DNA from: Winslowiella arboricola
Lineage (GTDB): Bacteria; Pseudomonadota; Gammaproteobacteria; Enterobacterales; Enterobacteriaceae
Direction of reading: 5' to 3'
Length of the DNA stretch: 64,000 nt
Assembly (NCBI RefSeq): GCF_025527015.1
Contig: NZ_JAODIM010000031.1
Location: 1-64,000, forward strand
Position numbers and translations under genes: made by a program. Positions 20,770 through 31,496 of the stretch are shown one piece after another (the stretch's first letter is position 1; each line of letters opens with the position of its first letter). Below the pieces are notes generated by a model. That model saw only the letters and a list, made by a program, of their open reading frames with translations, had not been told where the DNA came from and ran no database searches.

Positions 20770-21219
20770 CTAATCCTGTAGTCGGGCGATCTCTTCGCCA
20801 AATTCCCGGATATCTTCAAAACTGCGATAAACCGAGGCAAAACGAATATAGGCCACTTTATCCAGCTTCTTCAGCTCGTCCATCACCAGGTTACCGATCA
20901 TTTTGCTCGGTACTTCACGTTCACCGGTAGCACGCAGCTGGGTTTTGATATGGCTGATAGCATTTTCCACGTCGTCGGAATTCACCGGACGTTTCTCCAG
21001 CGCCTTCATCAGGCCGCTGGTCAGCTTATCTTCGTTAAAAGGTTCACGGATATCATTGCTTTTCACCACCCGCGGCATCACCAGCTCTGCCACTTCAAAA
21101 GTGGTAAAACGCTCGTGACAGACCAGACACTGGCGGCGGCGACGCACCGAGGTGCCCTCACCGACCAGACGGGAGTCAATCACTTTGGTATCCACTGCAG
21201 AACAGAATGGGCAATGCAT
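20770..21219 (-). CDS. nrdR: Transcriptional repressor NrdR
   Basis: Represses ribonucleotide reductase operons when dATP is bound. N-terminal zinc ribbon with CPFC (residues 3-6) and CLVC, then an ATP-cone domain. 149 residues as in E. coli. First gene of nrdR-ribD-ribE-nusB; its promoter must lie in the 21220-21430 gap shared with divergent yajI. Confidence 0.97.
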   Translation of the reverse strand: MHCPFCSAVDTKVIDSRLVGEGTSVRRRRQCLVCHERFTTFEVAELVMPRVVKSNDIREPFNEDKLTSGLMKALEKRPVNSDDVENAISHIKTQLRATGEREVPSKMIGNLVMDELKKLDKVAYIRFASVYRSFEDIREFGEEIARLQD

Positions 21220-21430
21220 GACGCTTCCTGATATTCACGAAATTGGTCAACAGTGTAGCGCGAAGTGCCGGTTAACAAAATAACCGCCTGTGGCATTCCG
21301 AATCTTTCACTGAAGTTAGCCACAAATGCCAATTACGCGGCACGCTTCAACGGCTTAGCGATAATTTCCGCTATGCTTAACGCTATAAGGCAGTCACACT
21401 GTTTTTATCTCAGTGCAGGGAGCTAAACAT

Positions 21431-21988
21431 ATGAAAAAGACCACAGTTTTCACCATTAGTATGCTGACATCAGTGCTGCTGCTGTCAGGTTGCGCCGCGC
21501 CAAAGCCACCCGCGGTGGATAAGCTGCATAACGAAGTCGGAAAATTAAATCAGCAGATGCGTCAGCTGACCGCTCAGGCCACAGTGCTTGAACAGCAAAA
21601 TCAGTTAAATAGTGGTGCACCACAGGGAGCCTGGCTGCTGCCGAATGCCAACACCGCCGTATTGCTGCAAAGCAATGTCGGTGAGCTGCGCTTATCGTTA
21701 AGCCATGTCGAAGCTGAAGCCAATGGCACCCGCGCGCTGCTGCATATCCGTGCCGCCGGAGAACAGCCGCTGGTGCCGCTAACGGCGTTAATTGAATGGG
21801 GTGAACTGGACCCGATCACCGGTAAACCGCTACCCGCTGACCGCCAGTCGCAGAGCATTGAGCTACCCTCCTCGCTGCTGCCAAAAGCCGAAACCACGAT
21901 ATCCCTGCGCTTAAGTGGGATTCAGCCGGAACAGCTGGGTTATGTGCGCGTACATGATATTGTGCCGCAACAGATTACAGGCAAATAA
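21431..21988 (+). CDS. yajI: DUF3251 lipoprotein YajI
   Basis: Predicted outer-membrane lipoprotein of unknown function: lipobox LLLSGC with Cys21 and no Asp at +2. A short coiled coil (about 30-60, KLHNEVGKLNQQMRQL) precedes a beta-rich DUF3251 domain. 185 residues. In E. coli tsx and yajD separate yajI from secF; here the two genes are direct neighbours, so tsx and yajD are absent from this locus. The start follows CAGGGAG. Confidence 0.85.
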   Translation: MKKTTVFTISMLTSVLLLSGCAAPKPPAVDKLHNEVGKLNQQMRQLTAQATVLEQQNQLNSGAPQGAWLLPNANTAVLLQSNVGELRLSLSHVEAEANGTRALLHIRAAGEQPLVPLTALIEWGELDPITGKPLPADRQSQSIELPSSLLPKAETTISLRLSGIQPEQLGYVRVHDIVPQQITGK

Positions 21989-21994
21989 AAAAAG

Positions 21995-22042
21995 GGGCGG
22001 CGAAAACGCTGCCCCTCCGTAGGGGAGCCGTTACCGGCTCCC
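21995..22042. repeat. Head-to-head REP-like pair (families A and B)
   Basis: A family A copy in reverse (21995-22018, degenerate CTCC head and GCTGCCC arm) is joined directly to a family B copy (22019-22042, GTAGGGGAGCCG). Two different stems are fused as one unit between convergent yajI and secF. Confidence 0.8.
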
Positions 22043-22054
22043 GCTGTCAATGGC

Positions 22055-23023
22055 TTAAGGCAGAATCGAAGGCTGATCTGCGCCCTCTTTTTCCACTTTC
22101 TGCTGCAACAGGTGCTCACGTTTCATCCCCAGTTTCAACGCCAGTGCGGAAGAAACATAGATGGAAGAAATCGTACCAATAGCCACACCAATCAGCATGG
22201 TCAGCGAGAAGCCTTTCAGCAGCGCGCCACCAAAGATAAACAGGATCAGAATCATCACCAGCGTGGTGATTGAGGTGATCAAGGTACGGCTCAGCGTCTG
22301 AGTCAGTGACACGTTCGTAATTTCGTAAGAGTTACCGCGGCGGATCTTGCGGAAGTTCTCACGAATACGGTCGGAAACCACAATCTTATCGTTAAGCGAG
22401 TAACCAATCACCGACATCAGCGACGCGACAATTGTCAGGTCGATCTCGATGCCGAACAGCGCCAACAGACCGCAGGTGATGATAACGTCATGCGCCAGCG
22501 CCAGAACGGTGCCCAGCGCCAGACGCCACTCAAAACGAAAACCGATATAGATCAGAATCGCAATCAGAGCTGACAGCAGCGCCATCGCCCCCGCCTGCGC
22601 CAGATCGCTACCGACGGTTGGCCCCACGAACTCGATACGCTTCACGGTGGCGTTTTGCTGGGCAGTCTGGTTAATGACCGTGATCACTTTGTTACCCAGC
22701 TCCTGCCCCGCAGGCCCCTCAATCGGCGCCATACGCACCATCACATCACGGCTGCTGCCAAAGTTCTGCACCAGCGGCTCCTGGAAGCCAGCGGTCACCA
22801 GCGCTTCACGCAGGGTATCCAGCTCGGCCGGTTTCTCCAGGTTGATCTCAATCACCGTCCCGCCGGTAAAGTCGAGACCCCAGTTAAAGCCCTTCACACC
22901 GACGATGACTACGGCCGCCAGAATCAGCAGGCCGGAGATGATAAAGGCCAGTTTGTCCCAGCGCATAAAGTCGATAACTTTACGCCCGTGGTTCAACTGC
23001 TCAATACTATATTCCTGTGCCAC
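22055..23023 (-). CDS. secF: Protein translocase subunit SecF
   Basis: RND-type partner of SecD that uses the proton gradient to draw preproteins to the periplasm. Six membrane segments and one periplasmic domain. Starting at the GTG that encodes the first residue of [16 protein letters not shown] gives 322 residues (E. coli 323) with GAGGAG upstream; the longer ATG reading to 23179 is inside secD. The C-terminus [12 protein letters not shown] matches E. coli. It follows secD by 10 bp. Confidence 0.96.
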   Translation of the reverse strand: MAQEYSIEQLNHGRKVIDFMRWDKLAFIISGLLILAAVVIVGVKGFNWGLDFTGGTVIEINLEKPAELDTLREALVTAGFQEPLVQNFGSSRDVMVRMAPIEGPAGQELGNKVITVINQTAQQNATVKRIEFVGPTVGSDLAQAGAMALLSALIAILIYIGFRFEWRLALGTVLALAHDVIITCGLLALFGIEIDLTIVASLMSVIGYSLNDKIVVSDRIRENFRKIRRGNSYEITNVSLTQTLSRTLITSITTLVMILILFIFGGALLKGFSLTMLIGVAIGTISSIYVSSALALKLGMKREHLLQQKVEKEGADQPSILP

Positions 23024-23033
23024 AACGCACTCC

Positions 23034-24881
23034 TCAGATAGACAGCTTGTTGATGCGTTTGCCGCCGTACACCAGGTTAACGATGGCACGGGTGCCGACG
23101 ATAGCGGTAAACATGGAGGTTGCAATACCAATCGCGGTGGTGATCGCAAAGCCTTTAATTGAACCGGTACCGACCGCATAAAGAATGATAACTTTAATCA
23201 GCGTGGTGACGTTCGCATCGACGATACTGGAGAAGGCGCCTTTATAACCTTCATGAATCGCCTGCTGCACCGAGCGCCCGTTACGCAACTCTTCTTTAAT
23301 ACGTTCGTTAATCAGTACGTTCGCATCCACTGCTACCGCGAGCGTCAGCACAATACCAGCAATACCCGGCATGGTGAGCGTCGCGCCAGGCAACAGCGAC
23401 ATAATGCCAACAATCAGCACCAGGTTCACCAGCAGCGCACTGGTGGCGATGATGCCGAACTTCTTATAGAACACCAGCATAAAGAGGACAGAAGCGAACA
23501 GACCCCACAGGCAAGCTTCCAGACCCTGAGTGATGTTCTGTGCCCCCATGGTTGGACCAATGGTGCGCTCTTCAACAATCTGGATTGGCGCAATCAACGC
23601 ACCGGCACGCAGCAGCAACGACAGCTGACGGGCTTCATTCGGATTGCTGATGCCGGTAATACGGAAGCTGTTACCCAGACGCGACTGGATATTCGCAACG
23701 TTAATCACCTCTTCCTGCTTCGCCAGAATCGCGCGACCGTTGGCATCTTTCTTACCGCTGTCTTTATACTCAACAAACAGCGTCGCCATTGGTTTACCGA
23801 TATTGTCCTTGGTGAAGTTGGACATCAGGTTACCACCTGCGCCATCCAGTGAAATATTCACCTGCGCCTGGTTGTACTCATCGGTACTGGAAGTGGAATC
23901 GGTAATATGGTCGCCGGTCAGGATCACACGCTTGTACAGCACGACAGGCTGGCCTTCACGGGTGTTTTTCACTTCCGAATCACCTGGTACACGGCCACTG
24001 GCTGCCGCAGACTGATCGACAGTAGTATTAACCAGACGGAATTCCAGCGTGGCGGTTGCGCCCAGAATCTCTTTCGCACGCGCCGTATCCTGGATACCTG
24101 GCAGCTCAACCACGATACGGTCAGTTCCCTGACGCTGCACCAGCGGCTCGGCCACGCCCAGCTGATTGACACGGTTACGTAAGATGGTGATGTTCTGCTG
24201 AACCGCATACTCACGCGCTTCACGCAGACGTTCGTCGCTCATGACCGCACGCAACGCATTGCTGCCGCTGCTGCTGATAACCAGATCGCGATGACGGCTG
24301 GATAAATAACTCACCGCATTGTCACGGGCAGAAGCGTCACGGAAACGCACTTCAACACCGTAGTTAGCGATTTTAACCACGTTAGTGTAAGGAATAGATT
24401 TGTCACGCAGGTCGCTACGCAGGCTATCGGTATTCTGCTCTTGCAGTTTACCCAGCGCGGTATCCATGTCGACTTCCATCAGGAAGTGAACACCACCACG
24501 CAGGTCGAGACCGAGTTTCATCGGTTCGGCCGCCAGCATGCTCAACCAGGTTGGCGTTGCTGGTGCGAGGTTAAGTGCGACAACGTAATTCTCGCCAAGA
24601 ACCTTCATAATTGCTTCACGGGCGCGCAGCTGCACATCGCCGTTGGCAAAACGCGCCATAATGGCACCATTTTCCAGCGCAATCGATTTGCTCTGGATAT
24701 TGTCTTGTTTTAATGCTTCCTGGATCTGACCCAGCGTTTGTTCACTGGCGGCGACACCGCGCGCACCAGTGACCTGAACAGCCGGATCCTCACCATAAAG
24801 GTTGGGAAGTGCGTACAACAGGCCGACGAGGATCACGACGACCAGCATGATGTACTTCCACAAAGGATAACGGTTTAACAC
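23034..24881 (-). CDS. secD: Protein translocase subunit SecD
   Basis: Large RND-type Sec accessory subunit: one N-terminal membrane helix, large periplasmic P1 head with the substrate-binding region, then five C-terminal membrane helices with [21 protein letters not shown], which includes the proton-conducting Asp. 615 residues, as in E. coli. Operon order yajC-secD-secF is the classical one. Confidence 0.97.
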   Translation of the reverse strand: MLNRYPLWKYIMLVVVILVGLLYALPNLYGEDPAVQVTGARGVAASEQTLGQIQEALKQDNIQSKSIALENGAIMARFANGDVQLRAREAIMKVLGENYVVALNLAPATPTWLSMLAAEPMKLGLDLRGGVHFLMEVDMDTALGKLQEQNTDSLRSDLRDKSIPYTNVVKIANYGVEVRFRDASARDNAVSYLSSRHRDLVISSSGSNALRAVMSDERLREAREYAVQQNITILRNRVNQLGVAEPLVQRQGTDRIVVELPGIQDTARAKEILGATATLEFRLVNTTVDQSAAASGRVPGDSEVKNTREGQPVVLYKRVILTGDHITDSTSSTDEYNQAQVNISLDGAGGNLMSNFTKDNIGKPMATLFVEYKDSGKKDANGRAILAKQEEVINVANIQSRLGNSFRITGISNPNEARQLSLLLRAGALIAPIQIVEERTIGPTMGAQNITQGLEACLWGLFASVLFMLVFYKKFGIIATSALLVNLVLIVGIMSLLPGATLTMPGIAGIVLTLAVAVDANVLINERIKEELRNGRSVQQAIHEGYKGAFSSIVDANVTTLIKVIILYAVGTGSIKGFAITTAIGIATSMFTAIVGTRAIVNLVYGGKRINKLSI

Positions 24882-24908
24882 GGCAGTTCCCTTAGGGAAA
24901 AACTAAAA

Positions 24909-25241
24909 TTACAGCGCCTTCATCGTACCTTTCGGCAGAACGGCAGCCACGAAATCACGTTTGACCACAACTTCCGTCGTATCGTTCAGCGCAATTGCTA
25001 CATAACCGGTTTCAGCCACTTTGGTCACACGACCAACCAGACCACCGGTGGTCAGCACTTCATCACCTTTGGCGATGGAATCCATCAGCTTCTTGTGCTC
25101 TTTCGCACGCTTCTGCTGCGGGCGCAGGATCATAAAGTAGAAAATCAGACCAAACACCACCAGCATGATCACCAGAGAGTAAGGACTTGACTGAGACGGC
25201 GCGCCAGCTGCTGCTACTGCGTCAGAAATGAAAAAGCTCAT
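24909..25241 (-). CDS. yajC: Sec translocon accessory protein YajC
   Basis: Small single-pass membrane protein (110 residues, one helix at about 20-40) that joins SecDF and the SecYEG-YidC holotranslocon. The conserved FYFMILRPQQKRAKEH follows the helix. It follows tgt by 24 bp and precedes secD by 27 bp. Confidence 0.96.
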   Translation of the reverse strand: MSFFISDAVAAAGAPSQSSPYSLVIMLVVFGLIFYFMILRPQQKRAKEHKKLMDSIAKGDEVLTTGGLVGRVTKVAETGYVAIALNDTTEVVVKRDFVAAVLPKGTMKAL

Positions 25242-25265
25242 TAAATTTCCCTCATTATTTAATTA

Positions 25266-26481
<1,216 letters not shown>

Positions 26482-26487
26482 GTACAA

Positions 26488-27558
26488 TTAGTTGCCGACC
26501 ACTTCCTGTTCGGCTTCAGGGTTACGGCTGATAAACATCGCATCGCCATAACTAAAGAAACGGTACTGCTCCGCCACCGCCTGCTGATAGGCATGCATGG
26601 TATGACGGTAACCGGCAAAGGCAGAAACCAGCATAATCAGCGTCGATTCCGGCAAGTGGAAGTTGGTCACCAGCGCATCAATCACCTGATAGTGATAGCC
26701 TGGATAGATAAAGATTTTGGTGTCATCGAAGAATGGCGCAATCAGTGCATCCTGACAGGCCTGCGCTGCGCTCTCCAGCGAGCGCACCGAGGTGGTACCG
26801 ACCGCCACCACGCGATTACCGCGCGCTTTACAGGCCAGCACCGCATCGACAACCTCTTGCGGCACTTCGGCGTACTCCGCATGCATAATATGGTCTTCGA
26901 TGCTGTCAACGCGCACCGGCTGGAAAGTGCCGGCGCCGACATGCAGCGTGACAAACGCCATCTCCACGCCCTTCTCACGCAGCGCGTCCAGCAGCGGTTC
27001 ATCAAAGTGCAGACCGGCGGTCGGCGCGGCGACTGCACCTGGGCGCTGACTGTAGACCGTCTGATACAGCTCGCGGTCGGCATCTTCATCCGGGCGATCG
27101 ATATATGGCGGCAGCGGCATATGGCCGACGGCGTTCAGGATATCCAGCACCGCGCGCTCATCGTCAAACGCAATCTCAAACAGTGCATCATGGCGCGCCA
27201 CCATCGTAGCTTTGACACTTTCATCTTCACCCAGCAGTAGTTCAGCGCCAGGCTTCGGCGCTTTGGAAGCGCGCACATGAGCCAGCACACGCTTGTCATC
27301 GAGCATACGCTCAACCAGCACTTCGATTTTACCGCCGCTGGCTTTACGCCCGAAGACACGCGCCGGGATCACCCGGGTATTATTGAATACCAGCAGGTCG
27401 CCCGCATTGAGTTTGCTCAGTAAATCGGTGAACACGCCATGGTTCAGTTCGCCGCTCGGCCCGTCAAGAGAGAGCAGACGACAGCCGCTACGTTGTGGCT
27501 GCGGGTAATGGGCAATCAAAGATTCAGGTAACTCAAAAGAAAAATCGGCAACGCGCAT
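26488..27558 (-). CDS. queA: SAM:tRNA ribosyltransferase-isomerase QueA
   Basis: Transfers and isomerises the ribosyl group of S-adenosylmethionine onto preQ1-tRNA, giving epoxyqueuosine. The start [20 protein letters not shown] gives 356 residues, the E. coli length. Conserved blocks: [19 protein letters not shown] and the C-terminal [19 protein letters not shown]. It starts the queA-tgt-yajC-secD-secF gene row and is divergent from acpH. Confidence 0.97.
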   Translation of the reverse strand: MRVADFSFELPESLIAHYPQPQRSGCRLLSLDGPSGELNHGVFTDLLSKLNAGDLLVFNNTRVIPARVFGRKASGGKIEVLVERMLDDKRVLAHVRASKAPKPGAELLLGEDESVKATMVARHDALFEIAFDDERAVLDILNAVGHMPLPPYIDRPDEDADRELYQTVYSQRPGAVAAPTAGLHFDEPLLDALREKGVEMAFVTLHVGAGTFQPVRVDSIEDHIMHAEYAEVPQEVVDAVLACKARGNRVVAVGTTSVRSLESAAQACQDALIAPFFDDTKIFIYPGYHYQVIDALVTNFHLPESTLIMLVSAFAGYRHTMHAYQQAVAEQYRFFSYGDAMFISRNPEAEQEVVGN

Positions 27559-27631
27559 GGTAAACATCTTCAGGTATGAAACAGGCGGCATAGTCTAGCC
27601 GAAAAGCCCTGAATTCTAAACAACTGGTTGC

Positions 27632-27687
27632 GGGTCGCGCGAACGCGACCTTTAGAGGATTTTGTAGGGGCGGTGTTTTCGCCGCCC
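27632..27687. repeat. REP-like palindromes between queA and acpH
   Basis: A family A copy at 27664-27687 (GTAG head, TTTT loop) is preceded by a palindrome with another stem, GGTCGCG/CGCGACC, and a CGAA loop at 27632-27655. The latter ends in CTTTAG, a possible degenerate CTAC head. If so, it is a third stem family. Confidence 0.65.
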
Positions 27688-27723
27688 CTGTTAATGGTTA
27701 GCAAAATGGTTATACTGCCCGCC

Positions 27724-28305
27724 ATGAACTTCCTTGCACACCTTCATCTGGCCTCACTGGCCGACAGTTCGCTACTGGGCAACCTGATGGCGGATTTTGT
27801 CCGCGGTAATCCGCATAATGAATGGCCGCCAGCGGTGGCCAATGGCATCGCGCTGCATCGCCGTATTGACGTGATGACTGATTCGCTGCCTGAAGTGCGC
27901 GCCGCCCGGCAATTTTTCCGCCCTGAAACCTACCGTGTGGCGCCGATTACCCTTGATGTTATCTGGGATCATTTTCTCGCCCGACACTGGCAGCAGGTGC
28001 AGCCGGAAATTTCCTTGCCAGCTTTTTTAGCCCAGGCGCAATCTGTGATCCAGCCCGAATTACTCGCTACCCCGGAGCGGTTCCAGAATCTTAACCGTTA
28101 CTTATGGAGCGAGCGCTGGATGGAGAAATACGCCGAGGCGCACTACTTAGAAAATGTCTTGCGCGGAATGGCGGCGCGTCGCCCACGGCTGGCGGCGCTC
28201 AGTGACTCCTACGAAGATTTCATCATGAATTATCATCAGTTTGCCACACTGTTCTGGCAGTTTTACCCGCGCATGATGCAGCAAGCCGCTGCGCAGCAGC
28301 TGTAA
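27724..28305 (+). CDS. acpH: ACP phosphodiesterase AcpH
   Basis: Removes the 4'-phosphopantetheine group from acyl carrier protein. Starting at [20 protein letters not shown] gives 193 residues, the E. coli length; the longer reading from 27628 passes through the REP-like elements. Conserved HD-like residues in LHRRIDV and DVIWDHF. In E. coli the next gene is malZ; here it is a peroxiredoxin gene. Confidence 0.94.
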   Translation: MNFLAHLHLASLADSSLLGNLMADFVRGNPHNEWPPAVANGIALHRRIDVMTDSLPEVRAARQFFRPETYRVAPITLDVIWDHFLARHWQQVQPEISLPAFLAQAQSVIQPELLATPERFQNLNRYLWSERWMEKYAEAHYLENVLRGMAARRPRLAALSDSYEDFIMNYHQFATLFWQFYPRMMQQAAAQQL

Positions 28306-28330
28306 ATTAGCCTGATATAACCTGATGCTT

Positions 28331-28350
28331 GCCCTTTTGGCAAAAAGGGC
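28331..28350. terminator. Hairpin after acpH
   Basis: GCCCTTTT and AAAAGGGC around a GGCA loop, 26 bp after the acpH stop. No T-run follows the stem. Confidence 0.4.
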
Positions 28351-28386
28351 TATTGTATGAGCACGCCTTAATTATTTTCTGTTTTC

Positions 28387-28454
28387 GATAGGCACAGCCT
28401 ATCTGAGTAATCGGTGCTATGCACTGGTTCGCGATGGCATCAAGCCTCTATACT
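28387..28454 (+). promoter_or_regulatory. OxyR-like site and promoter of the peroxiredoxin gene
   Basis: ATAG and CTAT with a 7-nt gap (28388-28402) form a palindrome, GATAGGC-ACA-GCCTATC. After another 7 nt comes ATCG, then 7 nt and GCAC. Three of the four OxyR tetranucleotide contacts match well or fully, and the last does not. A TATACT -10 box is at 28449-28454 with a weak -35, as expected for an activated promoter. Confidence 0.45.
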
Positions 28455-28500
28455 TGCTGGCGTCAAATCACATTAATCTCACACTTTTACAGGAGTGAAC

Positions 28501-29103
28501 ATGGTCCTGGTAACTCGTCAAGCCCCTGATTTTACTGCAGCAGCTGTTCTTGGCAGCGGCGAAATCGTAGAAAACTTCAACTTTAAAAAACACACCGCTG
28601 GTAAAGCCACCGTTGTGTTCTTTTGGCCAATGGACTTCACCTTTGTATGCCCGTCTGAGCTGATTGCTTTTGACAAGCGTTACGAAGAGTTCCAGAAGCG
28701 TGGCGTTGAAGTTGTTGGTGTTTCCTTCGACTCTGAGTTTGTGCATAACGCATGGCGTAAAACTCCGGTTGATAAAGGCGGCATCGGCGAAGTTAAATAC
28801 GCGATGGTTGCTGACGTTAAGCGCGAAATTCAGAAAGCTTACGGCATCGAACATCCAGACGCAGGCGTTGCGCTGCGCGGTTCATTCCTGATCGACAAAA
28901 ACGGCGTTGTACGTCACCAGGTGGTGAACGATCTGCCACTGGGTCGTAACATCGACGAAATGGTGCGTATGGTTGACGCACTGCAATTCCACGAAGAGCA
29001 CGGTGAAGTTTGCCCGGCACAGTGGGAAAAAGGAAAAGAAGGTATGGGCGCATCGCCAGAAGGCGTCGCTAAATACCTGTCTGAAAACGCAATTAACCTG
29101 TAA
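28501..29103 (+). CDS. Typical 2-Cys peroxiredoxin (AhpC/Tsa family)
   Basis: Peroxiredoxin reducing hydrogen peroxide and organic peroxides. The peroxidatic cysteine is Cys50 (DFTFVCPSE) and the resolving cysteine is Cys171 (GEVCPAQW), which defines a typical 2-Cys enzyme. 200 residues, as in the Tsa/AhpC-like proteins of Yersinia and Serratia. It starts at ATG 28501 with AGGAG upstream; the GTG two codons earlier is less likely. No ahpF is nearby, so the reductant is probably thioredoxin. E. coli has no copy at this site. Confidence 0.93.
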   Translation: MVLVTRQAPDFTAAAVLGSGEIVENFNFKKHTAGKATVVFFWPMDFTFVCPSELIAFDKRYEEFQKRGVEVVGVSFDSEFVHNAWRKTPVDKGGIGEVKYAMVADVKREIQKAYGIEHPDAGVALRGSFLIDKNGVVRHQVVNDLPLGRNIDEMVRMVDALQFHEEHGEVCPAQWEKGKEGMGASPEGVAKYLSENAINL

Positions 29104-29117
29104 TTCAGGCTGATTGT

Positions 29118-29148
29118 AAAAAAAGCTCGCTGCGGCGGGCTTTTTTTT
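29118..29148 (+). terminator. Strong terminator of the peroxiredoxin gene
   Basis: A 13-bp stem (seven A-T pairs, then GCTCGC against GCGGGC with one wobble), a TGCG loop and a run of eight T. Confidence 0.9.
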
Positions 29149-29477
29149 ATCTTTTTTTTACTGCACTATTTCGCCTGATTAAATAAATCCCTGTCTGAAC
29201 GCTGCACTCCGCGAATGCCGCTTCCCTTTGAAACAAAAAATATTTTTTTAACCAAAAGTCATCATTCAGATCCGCTATTTTATTGGTTTTTTTATTTATC
29301 ACTGTTGATATAACATTATCTGAAAACCTGCGATTAATCCTCATTTTCAGCGCTTCACTTGGCAGTGGCCAGCCAAAAGAATAAGGTAAAAAACAACGTA
29401 TCCCTTTTTTAACATTACAGATCCAATATTAAACAAAAAACTTATTCAATAAAAATAACCTGATAAGGGGTAAGTTT
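29149..29477. other. AT-rich gap before the acyltransferase gene
   Basis: About 330 bp, clearly richer in A and T than the neighbouring backbone. I see no gene and no clear promoter. The composition continues into the start of the next gene and is typical of acquired, H-NS-silenced DNA. Confidence 0.5.
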
Positions 29478-31436
29478 ATGTCCGTGCAAAAGAAGTTTCC
29501 CTACCGGCCAGATATTGATGGACTGCGTGCTATTGCGATATTACTGGTGGTATTGTTTCATTCCGATGTCACCCGCATTAGTGGAGGATTTATTGGTGTT
29601 GACGTATTCTTTGTTATCTCCGGTTTTCTTATCGGTGGCATCATCAATAAAGAGATAGCCAGTGGCGAATTCTCATTTTATCGTTTCTATATGCGACGTA
29701 TTCTGCGTATTGCACCAGCACTATTCTTTATGATGTTCTGCATCAGTGCCATCTGTTACCTGCTACTTTCCCCTCTTGAGTTCCGCGAATACGCAAAATA
29801 TGCTACCGCCGTTTTCCTTTCCGTGCCTAATATCGCTTTACTTAATGGATGGGATTATTTCAGCTCTGCTGCGGATCTGAATCCGCTATTAATGACCTGG
29901 TCATTAGGCATAGAAGAACAGTTCTATTTTATCCTGCCGGTGATCCTGATTTTTGCCAGCTGGCGCAGACTGTCGGCGAAAAAAATAGTGCTGGTGATTA
30001 TCCTGCTGTCGCTGCTGGCCAGCATTATCCTTACGCCAGCGGATGGCATAAGCTCCTTTTACCTGCTGCATACCCGGGCATGGGAACTGGGCGCAGGTGT
30101 GCTGCTGGCGCTCTGGAATCGGCAGCCACTGGCTGGCAGAAGCGGCGACTTGTTGTCGCTAAGCGGTATGCTGATGATCATGTTAGCAGCGTTTATTTAT
30201 GATCGCAGCAGTCAAACCCCCGGTTATCTGGCGTTACTGCCGGTAGCTGGCGCGGTGCTGGTGATTGCCAGCGCTGGCCGCATTAATCAGCTGATTCTGG
30301 CAAACAAACCGATGCGCTTTATCGGCAAGGTATCCTACTCATGGTATTTATGGCACTGGCCGCTGCTCAGCATCGCCCGCATTATTAGTGATACGCCACT
30401 GACGACTGCCCAGGGATTGACCCTGAGCGTCGTCGCGCTGTTAATCGCCATATTTTCCTGGCGCTGGATTGAACAGCCTTTTCGCCGCGCGGCCAGCCCG
30501 CAGCAAAAAAGGATTATTATTAGTTATTCGGTAATTTGCGCGCTGTCAGCAGGCGCATTATTTACCGTCTGGCTGAATAATGGCTTACAATATCGTTTTA
30601 GTGAACAGGTTAATAATAGTGAAAGGCTAAAGGCTATTTCGCAGGATAATCCCTGCCTGCTGGATTTTGGTGCTAATCTGCCGTCTAAGAATATCCAGTG
30701 CATGCCTGAATCGACGGCGGCAAGTATTGCTCTGGTGGGCGACAGTCATGCCGCCGCATTAAGATCCGCAATCGAACGTTATGCCAGCCATAAACAAAAA
30801 CCGCTGTATCAGCTGACCAAAGCCGCCTGCCCTTTTCTGATTGGCGCCACCCGTGTCGCCATTGACCATCCCGACCACGCCGAGCAATGTCGGGTATTTA
30901 ATCGTTCGGTTATGCAGTTACTGATGAGTAAGAATATTGATGAAGTGATTGTCACCGCCTACTGGTCGGCAGGAATAACGCCGCTCCCAGGCTATGGCTA
31001 TCAGGCCGACGGGGGGCAAGGGGAAGATAATTATCAGGCGCTAACTACCGGGATGAATAATATGATTACGCGGTTATTAGCGGCAAAGAAAAAAGTGACC
31101 ATTTTAGAAGATGTACCCAATTTCGATTTCGACCCGATACGAATCTATAATAATCACCATATTCCATTGCGTAAAACGTTAAATAACCTCATCAGCAAAT
31201 GGAATGGCACACCTGCACTGATCGATCGCACGCCATTTTTTCATCTGACCGATAAGAAAGTGAATCATATCCTCGGCTGGTGGAAACCGCTGGGAGTCAA
31301 CGTGGTCAGACTGACCGACAATCTGTGCAGCCAGCAGGGTTGCATGATCTTCAGCAACGGCTTGCCAATCTATTTTGATAAGCACCATGTCACCGCCACT
31401 GGCAGCACTATCGCCCTTGGCAACCATTTGCATTAG
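29478..31436 (+). CDS. Membrane acyltransferase with SGNH domain (OafA/YrhL type)
   Basis: 652-residue inner-membrane O-acyltransferase, probably acetylating a surface glycan such as O-antigen. The N-terminal Acyl_transf_3 domain (about 8-345, ten helices) has DIDGLRAIAILLVVLFH with catalytic-type His28. The C-terminal SGNH-hydrolase-like domain has GDSH at 421-424 and DKHHVT near the end. This fused architecture fits OafA-like enzymes. The start codon follows AAGGGG. The gene and its upstream region are AT-rich, it is alone, and E. coli has nothing here, so transfer is likely. The acceptor cannot be told. Confidence 0.88.
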   Translation: MSVQKKFPYRPDIDGLRAIAILLVVLFHSDVTRISGGFIGVDVFFVISGFLIGGIINKEIASGEFSFYRFYMRRILRIAPALFFMMFCISAICYLLLSPLEFREYAKYATAVFLSVPNIALLNGWDYFSSAADLNPLLMTWSLGIEEQFYFILPVILIFASWRRLSAKKIVLVIILLSLLASIILTPADGISSFYLLHTRAWELGAGVLLALWNRQPLAGRSGDLLSLSGMLMIMLAAFIYDRSSQTPGYLALLPVAGAVLVIASAGRINQLILANKPMRFIGKVSYSWYLWHWPLLSIARIISDTPLTTAQGLTLSVVALLIAIFSWRWIEQPFRRAASPQQKRIIISYSVICALSAGALFTVWLNNGLQYRFSEQVNNSERLKAISQDNPCLLDFGANLPSKNIQCMPESTAASIALVGDSHAAALRSAIERYASHKQKPLYQLTKAACPFLIGATRVAIDHPDHAEQCRVFNRSVMQLLMSKNIDEVIVTAYWSAGITPLPGYGYQADGGQGEDNYQALTTGMNNMITRLLAAKKKVTILEDVPNFDFDPIRIYNNHHIPLRKTLNNLISKWNGTPALIDRTPFFHLTDKKVNHILGWWKPLGVNVVRLTDNLCSQQGCMIFSNGLPIYFDKHHVTATGSTIALGNHLH

Positions 31437-31496
31437 AGATGTGACAAATACGCGCGCTGGGTTAAGCTTTGCAGCAGTTAATCTCAGGAGCGCGTC

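Noticed and set aside
19574..21430. FMN riboswitch in the ribD-ribE region
   Set aside because: No RFN-like conserved helices are visible; in enterobacteria this element precedes ribB, which is not in the window.
28318..28500. Second gene start or small RNA between acpH and the peroxiredoxin gene
   Set aside because: The hairpin at 28331 and the palindrome at 28387 are better explained as end of acpH transcript and regulatory site; no coding frame or sRNA-type terminator follows.
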